This document shows positions 35,512-44,055 of a stretch of DNA of 64,000 nt, piece by piece. Numbering within the stretch: position 1 is the first letter of the stretch; each line of letters starts with the position of its first letter. Source of the DNA: Janthinobacterium sp. LM6 (GTDB lineage Bacteria > Pseudomonadota > Gammaproteobacteria > Burkholderiales > Burkholderiaceae_D); the NCBI RefSeq assembly GCF_002002885.1, contig NZ_CP019510.1:186001-250000 (forward strand), read 5' to 3'. The position numbers and the translations under genes were made by a program. Under the pieces are notes generated by a model. The model did no database searches and had not been told where the DNA came from. It saw only the letters and a program-made list of their open reading frames with translations.

Positions 35512-36810
35512 TCAGGCCTCGGTCTTCTTGCCGAATTCCGGGTCGATCTTGACCAGCGCGGCCATAATGAAAGCGGGAATCGTGGCGATGCAGACCCAGA
35601 TGAAGAAGTGCTGGTAACCGAGCATTTGCTGTATCCAGCCGCTGGCCATGCCCGGCAACATCATGCCCAGGGCCATGAAGCCCGTGCAAATGGCGTAATG
35701 GGCCGTTTTATGCGCGCCATCGGAGACCATGATCATGTACAACATATAGGACGCGAAACCGAAGCCATAGCCAAATTGCTCCAACGCAATACCACCAGCG
35801 ATCACATAGATGTTGCTGGGCAAGGCGCTGGCCAGGTAGACGAAGACCAGGTCGGGCAAGTGGACGGACAGCACCATGATCCACAGGCAACGTTTCAAGC
35901 CGAAGCGGGAAATGATGAATCCGCCCAGCAAGCCGCCCAGGGTCAGGGCGATCACGCCAATGGTGCCGTAGACGAGGCCCACCTGTTCCGTGCTGAGGCC
36001 CAGGCCGCCCTTGGCGACGGGGTCGAGCAGGAAGGGCGCGGCCAGCTTCAACAGTTGCGCTTCGCCGAGGCGGAACAGCAGCAAGAAGCCGAGGATGACG
36101 AGAATATCCTTCTTCTTGAAGAAGGAAGCAAAGGTGGCGACGAACTCTTGCAGAGGAGAAATACCGGCGTCCTGGATGCTGGGCCGGTCATCCTTGGGTT
36201 TCGGCAAGACAAAGTAATGGTAGAGGAAGAGGGCGATGAACAGGCCAGATAAAATGGCAAACACGACCGACCAGGCCAGCTGCACATTGCCCGTCGCATG
36301 TGTCAGGTAGCCGGCCAGATAGACGAGACCGCCCTGGCCGGCGATCATCGCCAGGCGGTAAAACGTGCTGCGCACGCCGACAAAGGCCGCCTGCTGGTGC
36401 TCTTCCAGGCCCAGCATATAAAAGCCGTCGGCGGCGATGTCATGCGTGGCGGAACTGAAGGCCATCAGCCAGAAGATGGCCAGGCTGATCTGGAAAAAAT
36501 GGGGCAGGGACGTCGTCAGGGCCACCAGCGCCAGCGCGGCGCCGATCACCAGCTGCAGGCCGACGATCCAGAAGCGCTTGGTGCGGTACATATCGATGAA
36601 AGGCGACCACAGGGGCTTGATGACCCAGGGCAAGTACAGCCAGCTGGTATACAGCGCGATATCCGTATTGGAAAAGCCGTAATTCTTGTACATGATCACG
36701 GACAAGGTCATGACCACGACGTAGGGGATGCCCTGGCCGAAATACAGGGAAGGGATCCACAGCCATGGCTTATTGGTGCGCGCCGGGGCGGCTTGTTTCA
36801 CTAGCTCCAT
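35512..36810 (-). CDS. MFS transporter, AmpG/muropeptide permease-like
   Basis: 432 residues, 12 predicted membrane helices. The N-terminal SLYFGQGIPYVVVMTLSV and LYLPWVIKPLWSPFID are strongly AmpG-like, and SSATHDIAADGFYM is also typical. It lacks the two extra C-terminal helices of E. coli AmpG (491 residues). It probably imports anhydromuropeptides, GlcNAc-anhydroMurNAc or free MurNAc from the periplasm. It lies between MurQ and the glycosidase-like lipoprotein in one orientation. Confidence 0.82.
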   Translation of the reverse strand: MELVKQAAPARTNKPWLWIPSLYFGQGIPYVVVMTLSVIMYKNYGFSNTDIALYTSWLYLPWVIKPLWSPFIDMYRTKRFWIVGLQLVIGAALALVALTTSLPHFFQISLAIFWLMAFSSATHDIAADGFYMLGLEEHQQAAFVGVRSTFYRLAMIAGQGGLVYLAGYLTHATGNVQLAWSVVFAILSGLFIALFLYHYFVLPKPKDDRPSIQDAGISPLQEFVATFASFFKKKDILVILGFLLLFRLGEAQLLKLAAPFLLDPVAKGGLGLSTEQVGLVYGTIGVIALTLGGLLGGFIISRFGLKRCLWIMVLSVHLPDLVFVYLASALPSNIYVIAGGIALEQFGYGFGFASYMLYMIMVSDGAHKTAHYAICTGFMALGMMLPGMASGWIQQMLGYQHFFIWVCIATIPAFIMAALVKIDPEFGKKTEA

Positions 36811-36855
36811 ACATCCTTCTTTGTCTCCCAGACAGAAGAATGCCGCGCCATCGGA

Positions 36856-37737
36856 TCACGCCGCCAGTGCTGCCCGCACACTGCCGTCCGCGCCGGCCAA
36901 CAATGCCTGTGCCTGGTTTGTGTTGATTTTTTTGATCAAGGCAACAATCGCCACCTTGACGTGATAGTGGCATTGCTCCAGCACGGTCCTGGCCTGCACT
37001 TCGCTGGCGCCCGTGGCATGCATGGTGAGACGCACGGCCCGCCAGATCAGCTTGGCGTTGGTCGGCTTCAAGTCTACCATCAAGTTTCCGTAAGTTTTGT
37101 GCAAACCGACCATCAGGGCGCTGGAAATCGTGTTCAGGGTGATTTTTTGCGCCGTGCCCGCCTTCAGCCGGGTGCTGCCGGAAATGACTTCCATGCCCGT
37201 GTCGAGCACGATGCCGCATTGCGCCTCGTGCGCCACGGGGGCGTCCACATTATTGGCGATGCCTATCGTCAAGGCGCCGGCCTTGCGCGCGGCCAGCAGC
37301 GCGCCCAGCACATACGGCGTGGCGCCGGACGCGGCCAGCAGGATCACCACGTCATTGCTCTGCGGCTGCAGGGCCAGCAAGTCCGCCTCGCCTTGCTGTA
37401 AATCATCTTCCGCCCCTTCGACGGCCGTAAACATGGCGCCCGTACCGCCGGCCAGGATGGCGACGGCCCGCTCGGGCGGCCAGGAAAACGTGGGATTGAG
37501 TTCAACGCTGTCGAGCACGCCCAGGCGGCCCGACGTGCCCGCGCCCACGTACAGCAGGCGCCCACCGGCCGCGATGCGGGGCAGGGCGGCCGTGATGGCG
37601 GCAGCGATGTCGGGTGACGCCAGCCGGACGGCCTCGACGGCCCAGAACTGGTCATCGACCAGCGCCGCCACCAGTTGCTCCACCGGATACAGGTCCAGAT
37701 CCGGATGCCGCCGGCTCGGAGTTTCAGTTTTCAACAT
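36856..37737 (-). CDS. murQ: N-acetylmuramic acid 6-phosphate etherase
   Basis: 293 residues with an SIS domain. MurQ removes D-lactate from MurNAc-6-phosphate to give GlcNAc-6-phosphate. Motifs: LLYVGAGTSGRLGVLD, ELNPTFSW, AGGTGAMFTAVEGAEDD with the catalytic Glu in the EGAED block, and GITANNVDAP-like (GIANNVDAPVAH). The start at 37737 (MLKTETPSRR) is preferred to a 14-residue longer frame. It is first in the minus-strand recycling cluster; a 9-bp inverted repeat flanks its promoter region. Confidence 0.95.
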   Translation of the reverse strand: MLKTETPSRRHPDLDLYPVEQLVAALVDDQFWAVEAVRLASPDIAAAITAALPRIAAGGRLLYVGAGTSGRLGVLDSVELNPTFSWPPERAVAILAGGTGAMFTAVEGAEDDLQQGEADLLALQPQSNDVVILLAASGATPYVLGALLAARKAGALTIGIANNVDAPVAHEAQCGIVLDTGMEVISGSTRLKAGTAQKITLNTISSALMVGLHKTYGNLMVDLKPTNAKLIWRAVRLTMHATGASEVQARTVLEQCHYHVKVAIVALIKKINTNQAQALLAGADGSVRAALAA

Positions 37738-37748
37738 GATTTCAGAAC

Positions 37749-37797
37749 ATGGTTGACCGTGAAACCAGTTTAATACCAACGAGCGGGATCAACCATG
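37749..37797 (-). promoter_or_regulatory. Inverted repeat upstream of murQ, candidate operator
   Basis: CATGGTTGA (37749-37757) and TCAACCATG (37789-37797) are perfect 9-bp arms 31 bp apart, immediately upstream of the chosen murQ start. They could form a DNA loop or bracket the promoter. Confidence 0.35.
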
Positions 37798-37965
37798 AAA
37801 GGATGGCGGGCGGGCATAACGGGAGTTTATGGCCAGTGCAACTAGGCGTACTTCGCTGCGGCGGTCAACCAGTTGCTGAATTTGTTCATTCAGTGGCCCA
37901 GAGGCAAGTTTTAGACCCGTTTATGTCTATACTTCAGTTCGACGCCCTAATCCACGACACGCCCC

Positions 37966-39024
37966 ATGATCGCTCGCCAATTGCTGTTCCTTTTTAGCGC
38001 CCTTGGCGCCATCAACGGCATTTTCCTGGCCGTCTATTTTTTCAGCCGCCGGCCCCGCTGCCTCGCCGACTGCATGCTCGGGGCATTGCTGCTTGCCGTC
38101 GGGGTGCGCACCGCCAAATCCGCTTTCCTCTACTTCAACCCGGCGATCGCCATCGAATTCCGCCAACTGGGCCTGTCGGCCTGCCTGCTGATCGGTCCCT
38201 TGACCTATCTGTATGTACGCGCTTTCATCGCCAGGCTGGCGCAATTGCCTGCTGGACAAGAATGGCGCTGGCATCTGGGCCTGTCCTTCCTGCTGATAGT
38301 CATAGGCGTTGCCTTTCCATATTCCGCGTATCGTGCTGTGTGGAACCAGTCGAGCCATGCCATTCATGTGTTCTGGCTATGCTACCTGCTGGCAACCGCC
38401 AAGTTGCTGTGGCAAAGCCGCCATGCATGGCTGCACGACGGACAGCGGATGGCGACCAGCAGCGTGCTCCTGCTGAGCGTCTTTGCAGGCAGCTGTGTCA
38501 TGCTGGCGGCGTACGCGAGCACGCCGTTCACGTCGTATATTGTCGGCGCCTTGTCATTTACCTTCTCGCTGCATGTGGCGGTGATGGTCTTTCTGCTGAG
38601 AAAGGAAACCTCGACGCCTGCCGACCCGCAGCAAAAGTACCGGAACAGCCGCCTGACGCACGAAGATGCGCTTGCCGTACTCGCCGCGCTGGAACAACAG
38701 ATGAGCGGGCAGAAATCCTATCTGAATCCAAACCTCACCCTGGCCCAACTGGCCAAGCGGGCGGGATGCACGCAGGCGCAGGTGTCGCAGGTATTGAATG
38801 ACAAGCTGGGCAAGAGTTTCACTACCTACGTCAACGAATACCGTATCGCCGAGGCGAAACGGGTATTGACGGACGAACCGCAATGGAACATGGATAGCGT
38901 TGCCGAGCGCTGCGGGTTCAATTCCAGTTCCACCTTCTACTCGACCTTCAAGAAAGTGGCTGGCCAGACTCCCGCCAGCTTCCGGGCCCAATCCAGCCCG
39001 GCGGCCAGGGCCGTTTCCGCGTAA
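37966..39024 (+). CDS. AraC-family regulator with an N-terminal seven-helix membrane domain
   Basis: 352 residues. The first ~210 contain about seven hydrophobic helices beginning at the N-terminus (QLLFLFSALGAINGIFLAVY), the rest a cytosolic AraC DNA-binding domain: HTH1 around LTLAQLAKRAGCTQAQVSQ and HTH2 around MDSVAERCGFNSSSTFYSTF. Membrane-bound AraC proteins of this type sense an external or membrane signal. Its targets are unknown; the DJ-1-type gene 140 bp downstream is the nearest candidate. Confidence 0.88.
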   Translation: MIARQLLFLFSALGAINGIFLAVYFFSRRPRCLADCMLGALLLAVGVRTAKSAFLYFNPAIAIEFRQLGLSACLLIGPLTYLYVRAFIARLAQLPAGQEWRWHLGLSFLLIVIGVAFPYSAYRAVWNQSSHAIHVFWLCYLLATAKLLWQSRHAWLHDGQRMATSSVLLLSVFAGSCVMLAAYASTPFTSYIVGALSFTFSLHVAVMVFLLRKETSTPADPQQKYRNSRLTHEDALAVLAALEQQMSGQKSYLNPNLTLAQLAKRAGCTQAQVSQVLNDKLGKSFTTYVNEYRIAEAKRVLTDEPQWNMDSVAERCGFNSSSTFYSTFKKVAGQTPASFRAQSSPAARAVSA

Positions 39025-39166
39025 AACCGCTCCGGAATCGCCATTCCGGAGTCTGAAATCCTGTTCGGCGACATCAATTCCCCTGCATTTCGATAAATTA
39101 TCGACCACCAGCGATCTGAAATAGTCGTTGCTCCGATAAACGCAGTTCTACATGCAGGGTACATCC

Positions 39167-40300
39167 ATGATTCAGTTTTTATTGCGAACGATACTCGCCT
39201 GTTGCTTCCTGAGCATCACCGCCGTCGGCTCTGCCGCAACCGCAGACCAGGACGAAAATGCCATCCGGGAAACCGTGCGCCTGTATATGCACGGCACCAG
39301 CTTTAACGTGCAGAGCGAGATCAACCAGGCCTTCCATGCCACCTCCCGTCTTTATCTGGACGGCAAAAACGATGCGGAATGGGAGCTCAGCGGTCCGGAA
39401 TACGCGAAACTCTTTTCCCAAGAGAAAATAGGGCAATTCAATGGGCGCCACGGGCGACTGATCAAGGTGGACGTGAGCGGCAAGGTGGCCACCGCCAAGG
39501 CCGAGATCCACATTCCCCAACAAGGGGTGCGCTATGTGGATGTCTTTCTGTTGAAAAAGATCGCCGGCAATTGGAAGATCATCAGCAAGTCGGCCGATCG
39601 CGAGCCGGCAGCCCCGCGCCAGGCACGCAAGGTGCTGCTGGTCGTATCAAATGTGCATCAATATCCCGGCACAAAAATTAACGCGGGCAATAATTTTCCC
39701 GAACTGGCCTATACCTATGATGCCTTTCGCAAAGCAGGGTACGCGGTCGACTTCGTCAGTCCCGAGGGGGGCGCCATTCCCCTGGAAATGATCGTCACGT
39801 CGGACGAGTTGCTCAAAAAGCATCTGTACGACAGTGATTTCATGTGGGCGCTGGCTCATACCAAGCCCGTCGCCGAGGTCAGGGCAGACGAGTATGCGGG
39901 CATGGCGTTCGTCGGCGGCGGCGCGGCCATCGTCGGCATTCCGGAAAACAAGCCGCTGCAGGACATCGCTATGCGCATCTACGAGCAACAAGGCGGGGTG
40001 ATCGCGGCCATCTGCCATGGCACCGAGGGCATCAAGAATCTGAAGCTGCGTGACGGTACGTTCCTGATCCAGGGCAAGGTGCTCACCTCGTTCCCCGATG
40101 CGTATCTCAACAAGGAATCGCCGGTATACAAGGCCTATCCCTTTTCGGCAGAAGCCAGCATCAAGGGCCATGGCGGCATCTTCAGGCACGGCGCCAACGG
40201 CAAGAGCCACGTCGAGGTCGACGGCCGGCTGGTGACAGGCATGAGCTGGGAATCGTCCGTCGGCGTGGCGGAATCCATGATCCGCCTGCTCGAGCAGTAG
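39167..40300 (+). CDS. Exported NTF2-like/DJ-1-PfpI two-domain protein
   Basis: 377 residues. The start at 39167 is supported by AGGG upstream and gives a clean signal peptide ending near AVGSAATA. The domain at about 25-145 resembles the NTF2/lumazine-binding-like fold (IRETVRLYMHGTSFN…). The domain at about 160-375 is DJ-1/PfpI-like, with nucleophile elbow AAICHGTEG and an acidic residue in FVSPEGGAIPLE. A secreted fusion of these folds is uncommon. Function is unknown; amidase, glyoxalase or chaperone activities all occur in the superfamily. Confidence 0.82.
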   Translation: MIQFLLRTILACCFLSITAVGSAATADQDENAIRETVRLYMHGTSFNVQSEINQAFHATSRLYLDGKNDAEWELSGPEYAKLFSQEKIGQFNGRHGRLIKVDVSGKVATAKAEIHIPQQGVRYVDVFLLKKIAGNWKIISKSADREPAAPRQARKVLLVVSNVHQYPGTKINAGNNFPELAYTYDAFRKAGYAVDFVSPEGGAIPLEMIVTSDELLKKHLYDSDFMWALAHTKPVAEVRADEYAGMAFVGGGAAIVGIPENKPLQDIAMRIYEQQGGVIAAICHGTEGIKNLKLRDGTFLIQGKVLTSFPDAYLNKESPVYKAYPFSAEASIKGHGGIFRHGANGKSHVEVDGRLVTGMSWESSVGVAESMIRLLEQ

Positions 40301-40302
40301 AT

Positions 40303-41043
40303 TTACGGAGCGCGGCGCATTTCCGCCACAAAATCGTAATGATCGCTGCGGCAATACGAATGCGTGAGTTCCACCGCTTCGCCCGACTCCAGGTAGGCGA
40401 TGCGCGTGATGAACAGCACGGCCTGGCCATCGGGGATGCCCAGCTGCTTGGCCAGCACGTCCGTCGCATTCATGGCGCGGATGTGCTGCAGGGCGCGCAC
40501 GGGGGCCTTCTTGATGCTGCTCAAGTATTCATACAACGAGTCGCCCATGGTATCCGGGTCCGGCACCACGCTGAACGGCAGCACGCTCACTTCATACGCC
40601 ATCACGACGTCGTCGGCCAGGCGCAAGCGCTCCAGGCGCGCCACTTTCGTGTTCTGCGCCAGGCCCAGGCTCAGCTGTTCATCGCTGCTGGCGATGACGA
40701 CTTCGCGCTTGAGCCAGCGCGAACCGGGGCGGTAGCCGCGCTGCTGCAGCTGCTCGGAAAAGCTCGACAGGTTCGACAGCGGCTGCTCGATGCGCGGGGC
40801 AATATAGTTGCCCGAGCCGCGGCGGCGCACGACGAGGCCTTGCTCGACGAGCTGGTCGATGGCCTTGCGGGCAGTCACGCGCGATACGTCGAGCAGTTCG
40901 GACAGGGTACGTTCGGATGGCAGGGCCTGGTCTACCTGGTAGCGGCCGTTGCGTACGTCATCGCTCAGCTTGCGGGCGATCTGCATATATAAAGGCGAAT
41001 TGTCATTTAAATCGACCTTGAGTTCTACGCTGGTCTGGCTCAT
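40303..41043 (-). CDS. GntR-family regulator with UTRA domain (HutC/NagR type)
   Basis: 246 residues: an N-terminal winged HTH (about 15-80; PLYMQIARKLSDDVRNGRY, VSRVTARKAIDQLVEQGLV) and a UTRA effector domain (about 100-240). Members of this subfamily often respond to phosphorylated amino sugars. With the amino-sugar recycling genes 3-9 kb away, a NagR-like role is possible but not shown. A good Shine-Dalgarno (AAGGAGAA) precedes the ATG. It is convergent with the NTF2-DJ-1 gene. Confidence 0.9.
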   Translation of the reverse strand: MSQTSVELKVDLNDNSPLYMQIARKLSDDVRNGRYQVDQALPSERTLSELLDVSRVTARKAIDQLVEQGLVVRRRGSGNYIAPRIEQPLSNLSSFSEQLQQRGYRPGSRWLKREVVIASSDEQLSLGLAQNTKVARLERLRLADDVVMAYEVSVLPFSVVPDPDTMGDSLYEYLSSIKKAPVRALQHIRAMNATDVLAKQLGIPDGQAVLFITRIAYLESGEAVELTHSYCRSDHYDFVAEMRRAP

Positions 41044-41171
41044 ACAGTTCTCCTTGTCCTCCTAGTGTAATAGCGATGGCGCCTGCGCGTAGCCCGTCCA
41101 CCCATGAATAAATGGAAAATGACCATAAATAACGGTTATACACTTAAAAAAACAATGTTTTACCGTACGTA

Positions 41172-41256
41172 TAGCTTTGCATTATAGATAAATAAGCAAT
41201 TTTCATTAGCCATGTAAACCATCGCGCCCTATGCTGGTGACGCCTCCACCACATCG
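41172..41256 (+). promoter_or_regulatory. Putative promoter of the serine hydrolase gene
   Basis: ATTATA, 15 bp, TTCATTAGC, then -35-like TTAGCC, an 18-bp spacer and TATGCT. This repeats, less exactly, the architecture upstream of dadA, the TonB receptor and the substrate-binding protein. The upstream CATTCC block is missing. Confidence 0.35.
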
Positions 41257-41270
41257 GACTACAGGGAAAC

Positions 41271-42596
41271 ATGCACAATAAAATGACGGGTTTACTGGGC
41301 TTGCTGCTGCTGGGCACAACCTGGAGCGCGCTGGCCGCCCCGCCCGGCAGCGGCAGCGGCAGCGACCAGCAGCGCGCGCTCGATGCCACGCTGGCTGCCA
41401 TCGTCGACGATGCGGCCCACCCGCTGGCCAGCCTGTCCGTGCTGGCCATCCGCCAAGGAAAAGTATCGTATCAGCAACAATTTGGCTACCGGCACATAGT
41501 CGCCACGCCGGCGGACAGCTTGCCCGTGACGCCGGCCACCCTGTTCCGCATCGCTTCCGTCTCGAAGATGATGACCACCCTGGGCCTGATGCGGCTGGTC
41601 GAGCAGGGCAAGCTGAGCCTGGACCAGGATGTGGGCATTTATCTGGGCTTTTCCCTGCGCAACCCGCATTTCCCCCAGCAACCGTTAACCCTGCGCAGCT
41701 TGCTCAGCCATACCTCCTCGCTGCGCGACGCGGGCGGCTACGCCTGGGGGCCGGAACGCAGCCTGCGCGACGTGTTTACGGCCGGCGGCGACAGCATGTG
41801 GGATCGCGCCGCAGCGCCGGGCCGCTATTTTACGTATTCCAACCTGAACTGGGGCGTGATCGGCACGGTGATGGAAAAAGTCACGGGCGAGCGCTTCGAT
41901 TTGCTGATGCGGCGCCTGCTGCTCGATCCCCTCGACGTGCGCGGCGGCTACAACCCGGCCACCTTCTCCCCGGAAGAGGTCGCCAATACGGCCACCCTGT
42001 ACCGCAAGCGCACGCTGGAGACGGAAATCTGGCAGCCGCACGGGCCATGGATCGCCCAGGCCGACGATTTTGACCAGCGCCCACCGGCCGGCCTGGCCAA
42101 CTATGTGACCGGCAGCAATGCCACCGTCTTCAGTCCCACGGGCGGCTTGCGCATTTCCACCGCGGGACTGGGCAAGGTCATGCAGATGCTGCTCGACGGG
42201 GGCCGCTACCAGGATCAGCAGCTATTGCAGCCGGCCAGCATTGCACTGATGTTTGGCCGGCAATGGCAGCTGGCGCCGGACGCCAGCAATGGCAACAGCG
42301 AACGGGGCCTGTACCGTGCCTGGGGCCTGGGCAACCAGCAATTCGACGCGGTGGCGGGGCAGGGCAACGGCCTGGTCGAGGGCGCCAGTTTTCATGCGGT
42401 CGGCCATTTGGGCGACGCGTATGGCCTGGTGTCCGCCTTCGTGCTCGATTTCAAGAACAGGAACGGCATGGTGATGCTGGCGGGCGGCACGGGCAACGAT
42501 CCCGAACGCTATCCGGGCACGTATTCCGCCATGGGCCGCAGCGAGGAATTGATACTCACCACCTTATACCGTGGTGCGATTGACAAGCATGAATAA
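41271..42596 (+). CDS. Serine hydrolase of the beta-lactamase/D-aminopeptidase fold (class C-like)
   Basis: 441 residues with a signal peptide (MHNKMTGLLGLLLLGTTWSALA). The nucleophile SxxK is in RIASVSKMMTT (near residue 98), the YxN equivalent is YSNLNWG, and the third motif region is HxG-like in FHAVGHLGDAYG. Family members include AmpC beta-lactamases, DD-peptidases, esterases and D-aminopeptidases; the divergent third motif argues against a classical beta-lactamase. It sits just before a D-amino-acid dehydrogenase and shares promoter architecture with it, so a D-peptide-cleaving role is attractive. Confidence 0.85.
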   Translation: MHNKMTGLLGLLLLGTTWSALAAPPGSGSGSDQQRALDATLAAIVDDAAHPLASLSVLAIRQGKVSYQQQFGYRHIVATPADSLPVTPATLFRIASVSKMMTTLGLMRLVEQGKLSLDQDVGIYLGFSLRNPHFPQQPLTLRSLLSHTSSLRDAGGYAWGPERSLRDVFTAGGDSMWDRAAAPGRYFTYSNLNWGVIGTVMEKVTGERFDLLMRRLLLDPLDVRGGYNPATFSPEEVANTATLYRKRTLETEIWQPHGPWIAQADDFDQRPPAGLANYVTGSNATVFSPTGGLRISTAGLGKVMQMLLDGGRYQDQQLLQPASIALMFGRQWQLAPDASNGNSERGLYRAWGLGNQQFDAVAGQGNGLVEGASFHAVGHLGDAYGLVSAFVLDFKNRNGMVMLAGGTGNDPERYPGTYSAMGRSEELILTTLYRGAIDKHE

Positions 42597-42612
42597 TTTG
42601 CACTGAAATAGT

Positions 42613-42679
42613 GCATTCCTGAAAGTTATGGCTGCACCATGATGTTTCATTGGCTCCCCGACCGGCCAGCCTCTAAGCT
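42613..42679 (+). promoter_or_regulatory. LysR-type activator site and promoter of dadA
   Basis: CATTCCTGAAAGTTATG (42614-42630), 15 bp, TTCATTGGC, with -35 TTGGCT (42650-42655), an 18-bp spacer and -10 TAAGCT (42674-42679). It has the same elements and spacing as the promoters of the TonB receptor and substrate-binding protein. Confidence 0.6.
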
Positions 42680-42726
42680 CTTCCCGAATGCTTCCGCACC
42701 ATGGGAGCGCAACGCAGCGAGGCAAC

Positions 42727-43974
42727 ATGCAGCAACAAGTCATCATCATCGGCGGCGGCATCGTCGGTCTGACATCGGCCTGGTGGCTGGCCGAGGCCGG
42801 CTACAAGGTCACTGTACTGGAACGCAATGAACAGGTGGCCATCGCCGCCAGCTACCGCAATGGCGGCCAGCTCAGCTATCGCTATGTGGCGCCCCTCGCG
42901 GACGCGGGCGTGCCCTTGAAAGCCCTGCAGTGGCTGCTGCAAAAAGACGGTCCGCTGCGCTTCCGTCCCGAAGCGGACTGGCGCCAATGGCGCTGGCTGG
43001 CCAGTTTCTTGCGCAATTGCAATGCTGCCAGCAATGCCCGCACGACGGCCAAGCTGCTGCAGCTGGGCGAATGGAGCCGCGCCGGCATGGCGCAGCTGGA
43101 GTTGACGGTGCGGCCCGAGGCGTATGCCTGGCGCGATGCGGGCAAGCTCATCGTCTACCGCACGCCCGCCACCTTCCAGCGGGCCGTGGCGCGGCCGGAG
43201 TCGGAAGAGGCGCGCATCGTCTTGTCTCCGTCTGAAGCCGTACAGCGCGAACCGGCGCTGGCCGCCTTGCAGGGTGCGCTGGCGGGCGGTATCTTTACCG
43301 AAGGAGAAGCCGTGGCTGATTGCCACGCCTTTTGCCTGGCCCTGGAAGCGCGTTTGCTGCAGCACCCGAACTTTTCCCTCCTGTTAAAAGGCGAGGCGCG
43401 CCGCCTCGTCACGCACAAGGGCAAGGTCACGGGCGTCGACACCAGCCTGGGCCTGTTGCAGGCAGATCACTATGTGCTGGCGGCCGGCATCCAGAGCCGC
43501 GACCTGGCCGCCACGGCGGGCGTCTACCTGCCCCTGTACCCGCTGAAAGGCTACAGCCTGACGGCGCCCATCCGCGCGCGCGACCGGGCGCCCGAAATCA
43601 GCATCACGGATTTCGAGCGCAAGGTGCTGTATGCGCGCATAGGCGGCGACCTGCGCGTGGCCGCCATGGTCGACATGGTGGGCGCCGACAACAGCATCGA
43701 CTGGAACCGCATCGCCGGCCTGACGCGGCTGGCGCGCGAAGCCATGCCGCACGGCGCCGACTACGACCAGGCCACGGCCTGGGCCGGCCTGCGCCCCGCC
43801 ACGCCGAACAGCGCGCCGCTGGTGGGCGCCAGCAAAGTCGGCAATCTGTGGCTCAACGTGGGCCACGGTCCGCTGGGCTTTACCTTTGCCGCCGGCACGG
43901 CGCGCATCCTGGCCGATCTCATGGCCGGCAAGGCGCCGCCGTTCGCGCTGGACTTCCTCGCGCCGCAAAAATAG
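42727..43974 (+). CDS. D-amino-acid dehydrogenase, FAD-dependent (DadA-like)
   Basis: 415 residues. The N-terminal dinucleotide motif IIIGGGIVGLTSAWWL binds FAD; the DAO-family C-terminal block GLRPATPNSAPLVGASKVGN and GHGPLGFTFAAGTAR are typical of DadA. It oxidises D-amino acids to keto acids, passing electrons to the respiratory chain. The start at 42727 has GAGG upstream; the longer frame is unsupported. It follows the serine hydrolase with its own LysR-type promoter. Confidence 0.9.
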   Translation: MQQQVIIIGGGIVGLTSAWWLAEAGYKVTVLERNEQVAIAASYRNGGQLSYRYVAPLADAGVPLKALQWLLQKDGPLRFRPEADWRQWRWLASFLRNCNAASNARTTAKLLQLGEWSRAGMAQLELTVRPEAYAWRDAGKLIVYRTPATFQRAVARPESEEARIVLSPSEAVQREPALAALQGALAGGIFTEGEAVADCHAFCLALEARLLQHPNFSLLLKGEARRLVTHKGKVTGVDTSLGLLQADHYVLAAGIQSRDLAATAGVYLPLYPLKGYSLTAPIRARDRAPEISITDFERKVLYARIGGDLRVAAMVDMVGADNSIDWNRIAGLTRLAREAMPHGADYDQATAWAGLRPATPNSAPLVGASKVGNLWLNVGHGPLGFTFAAGTARILADLMAGKAPPFALDFLAPQK

Positions 43975-44055
43975 GCGGAGCGGCGGCAACGGCGACCGGC
44001 GCCGCCGTTATGGCGGATAATTGCGGAACTTTCCTGTTCCCCTATCCGTCAGCGC

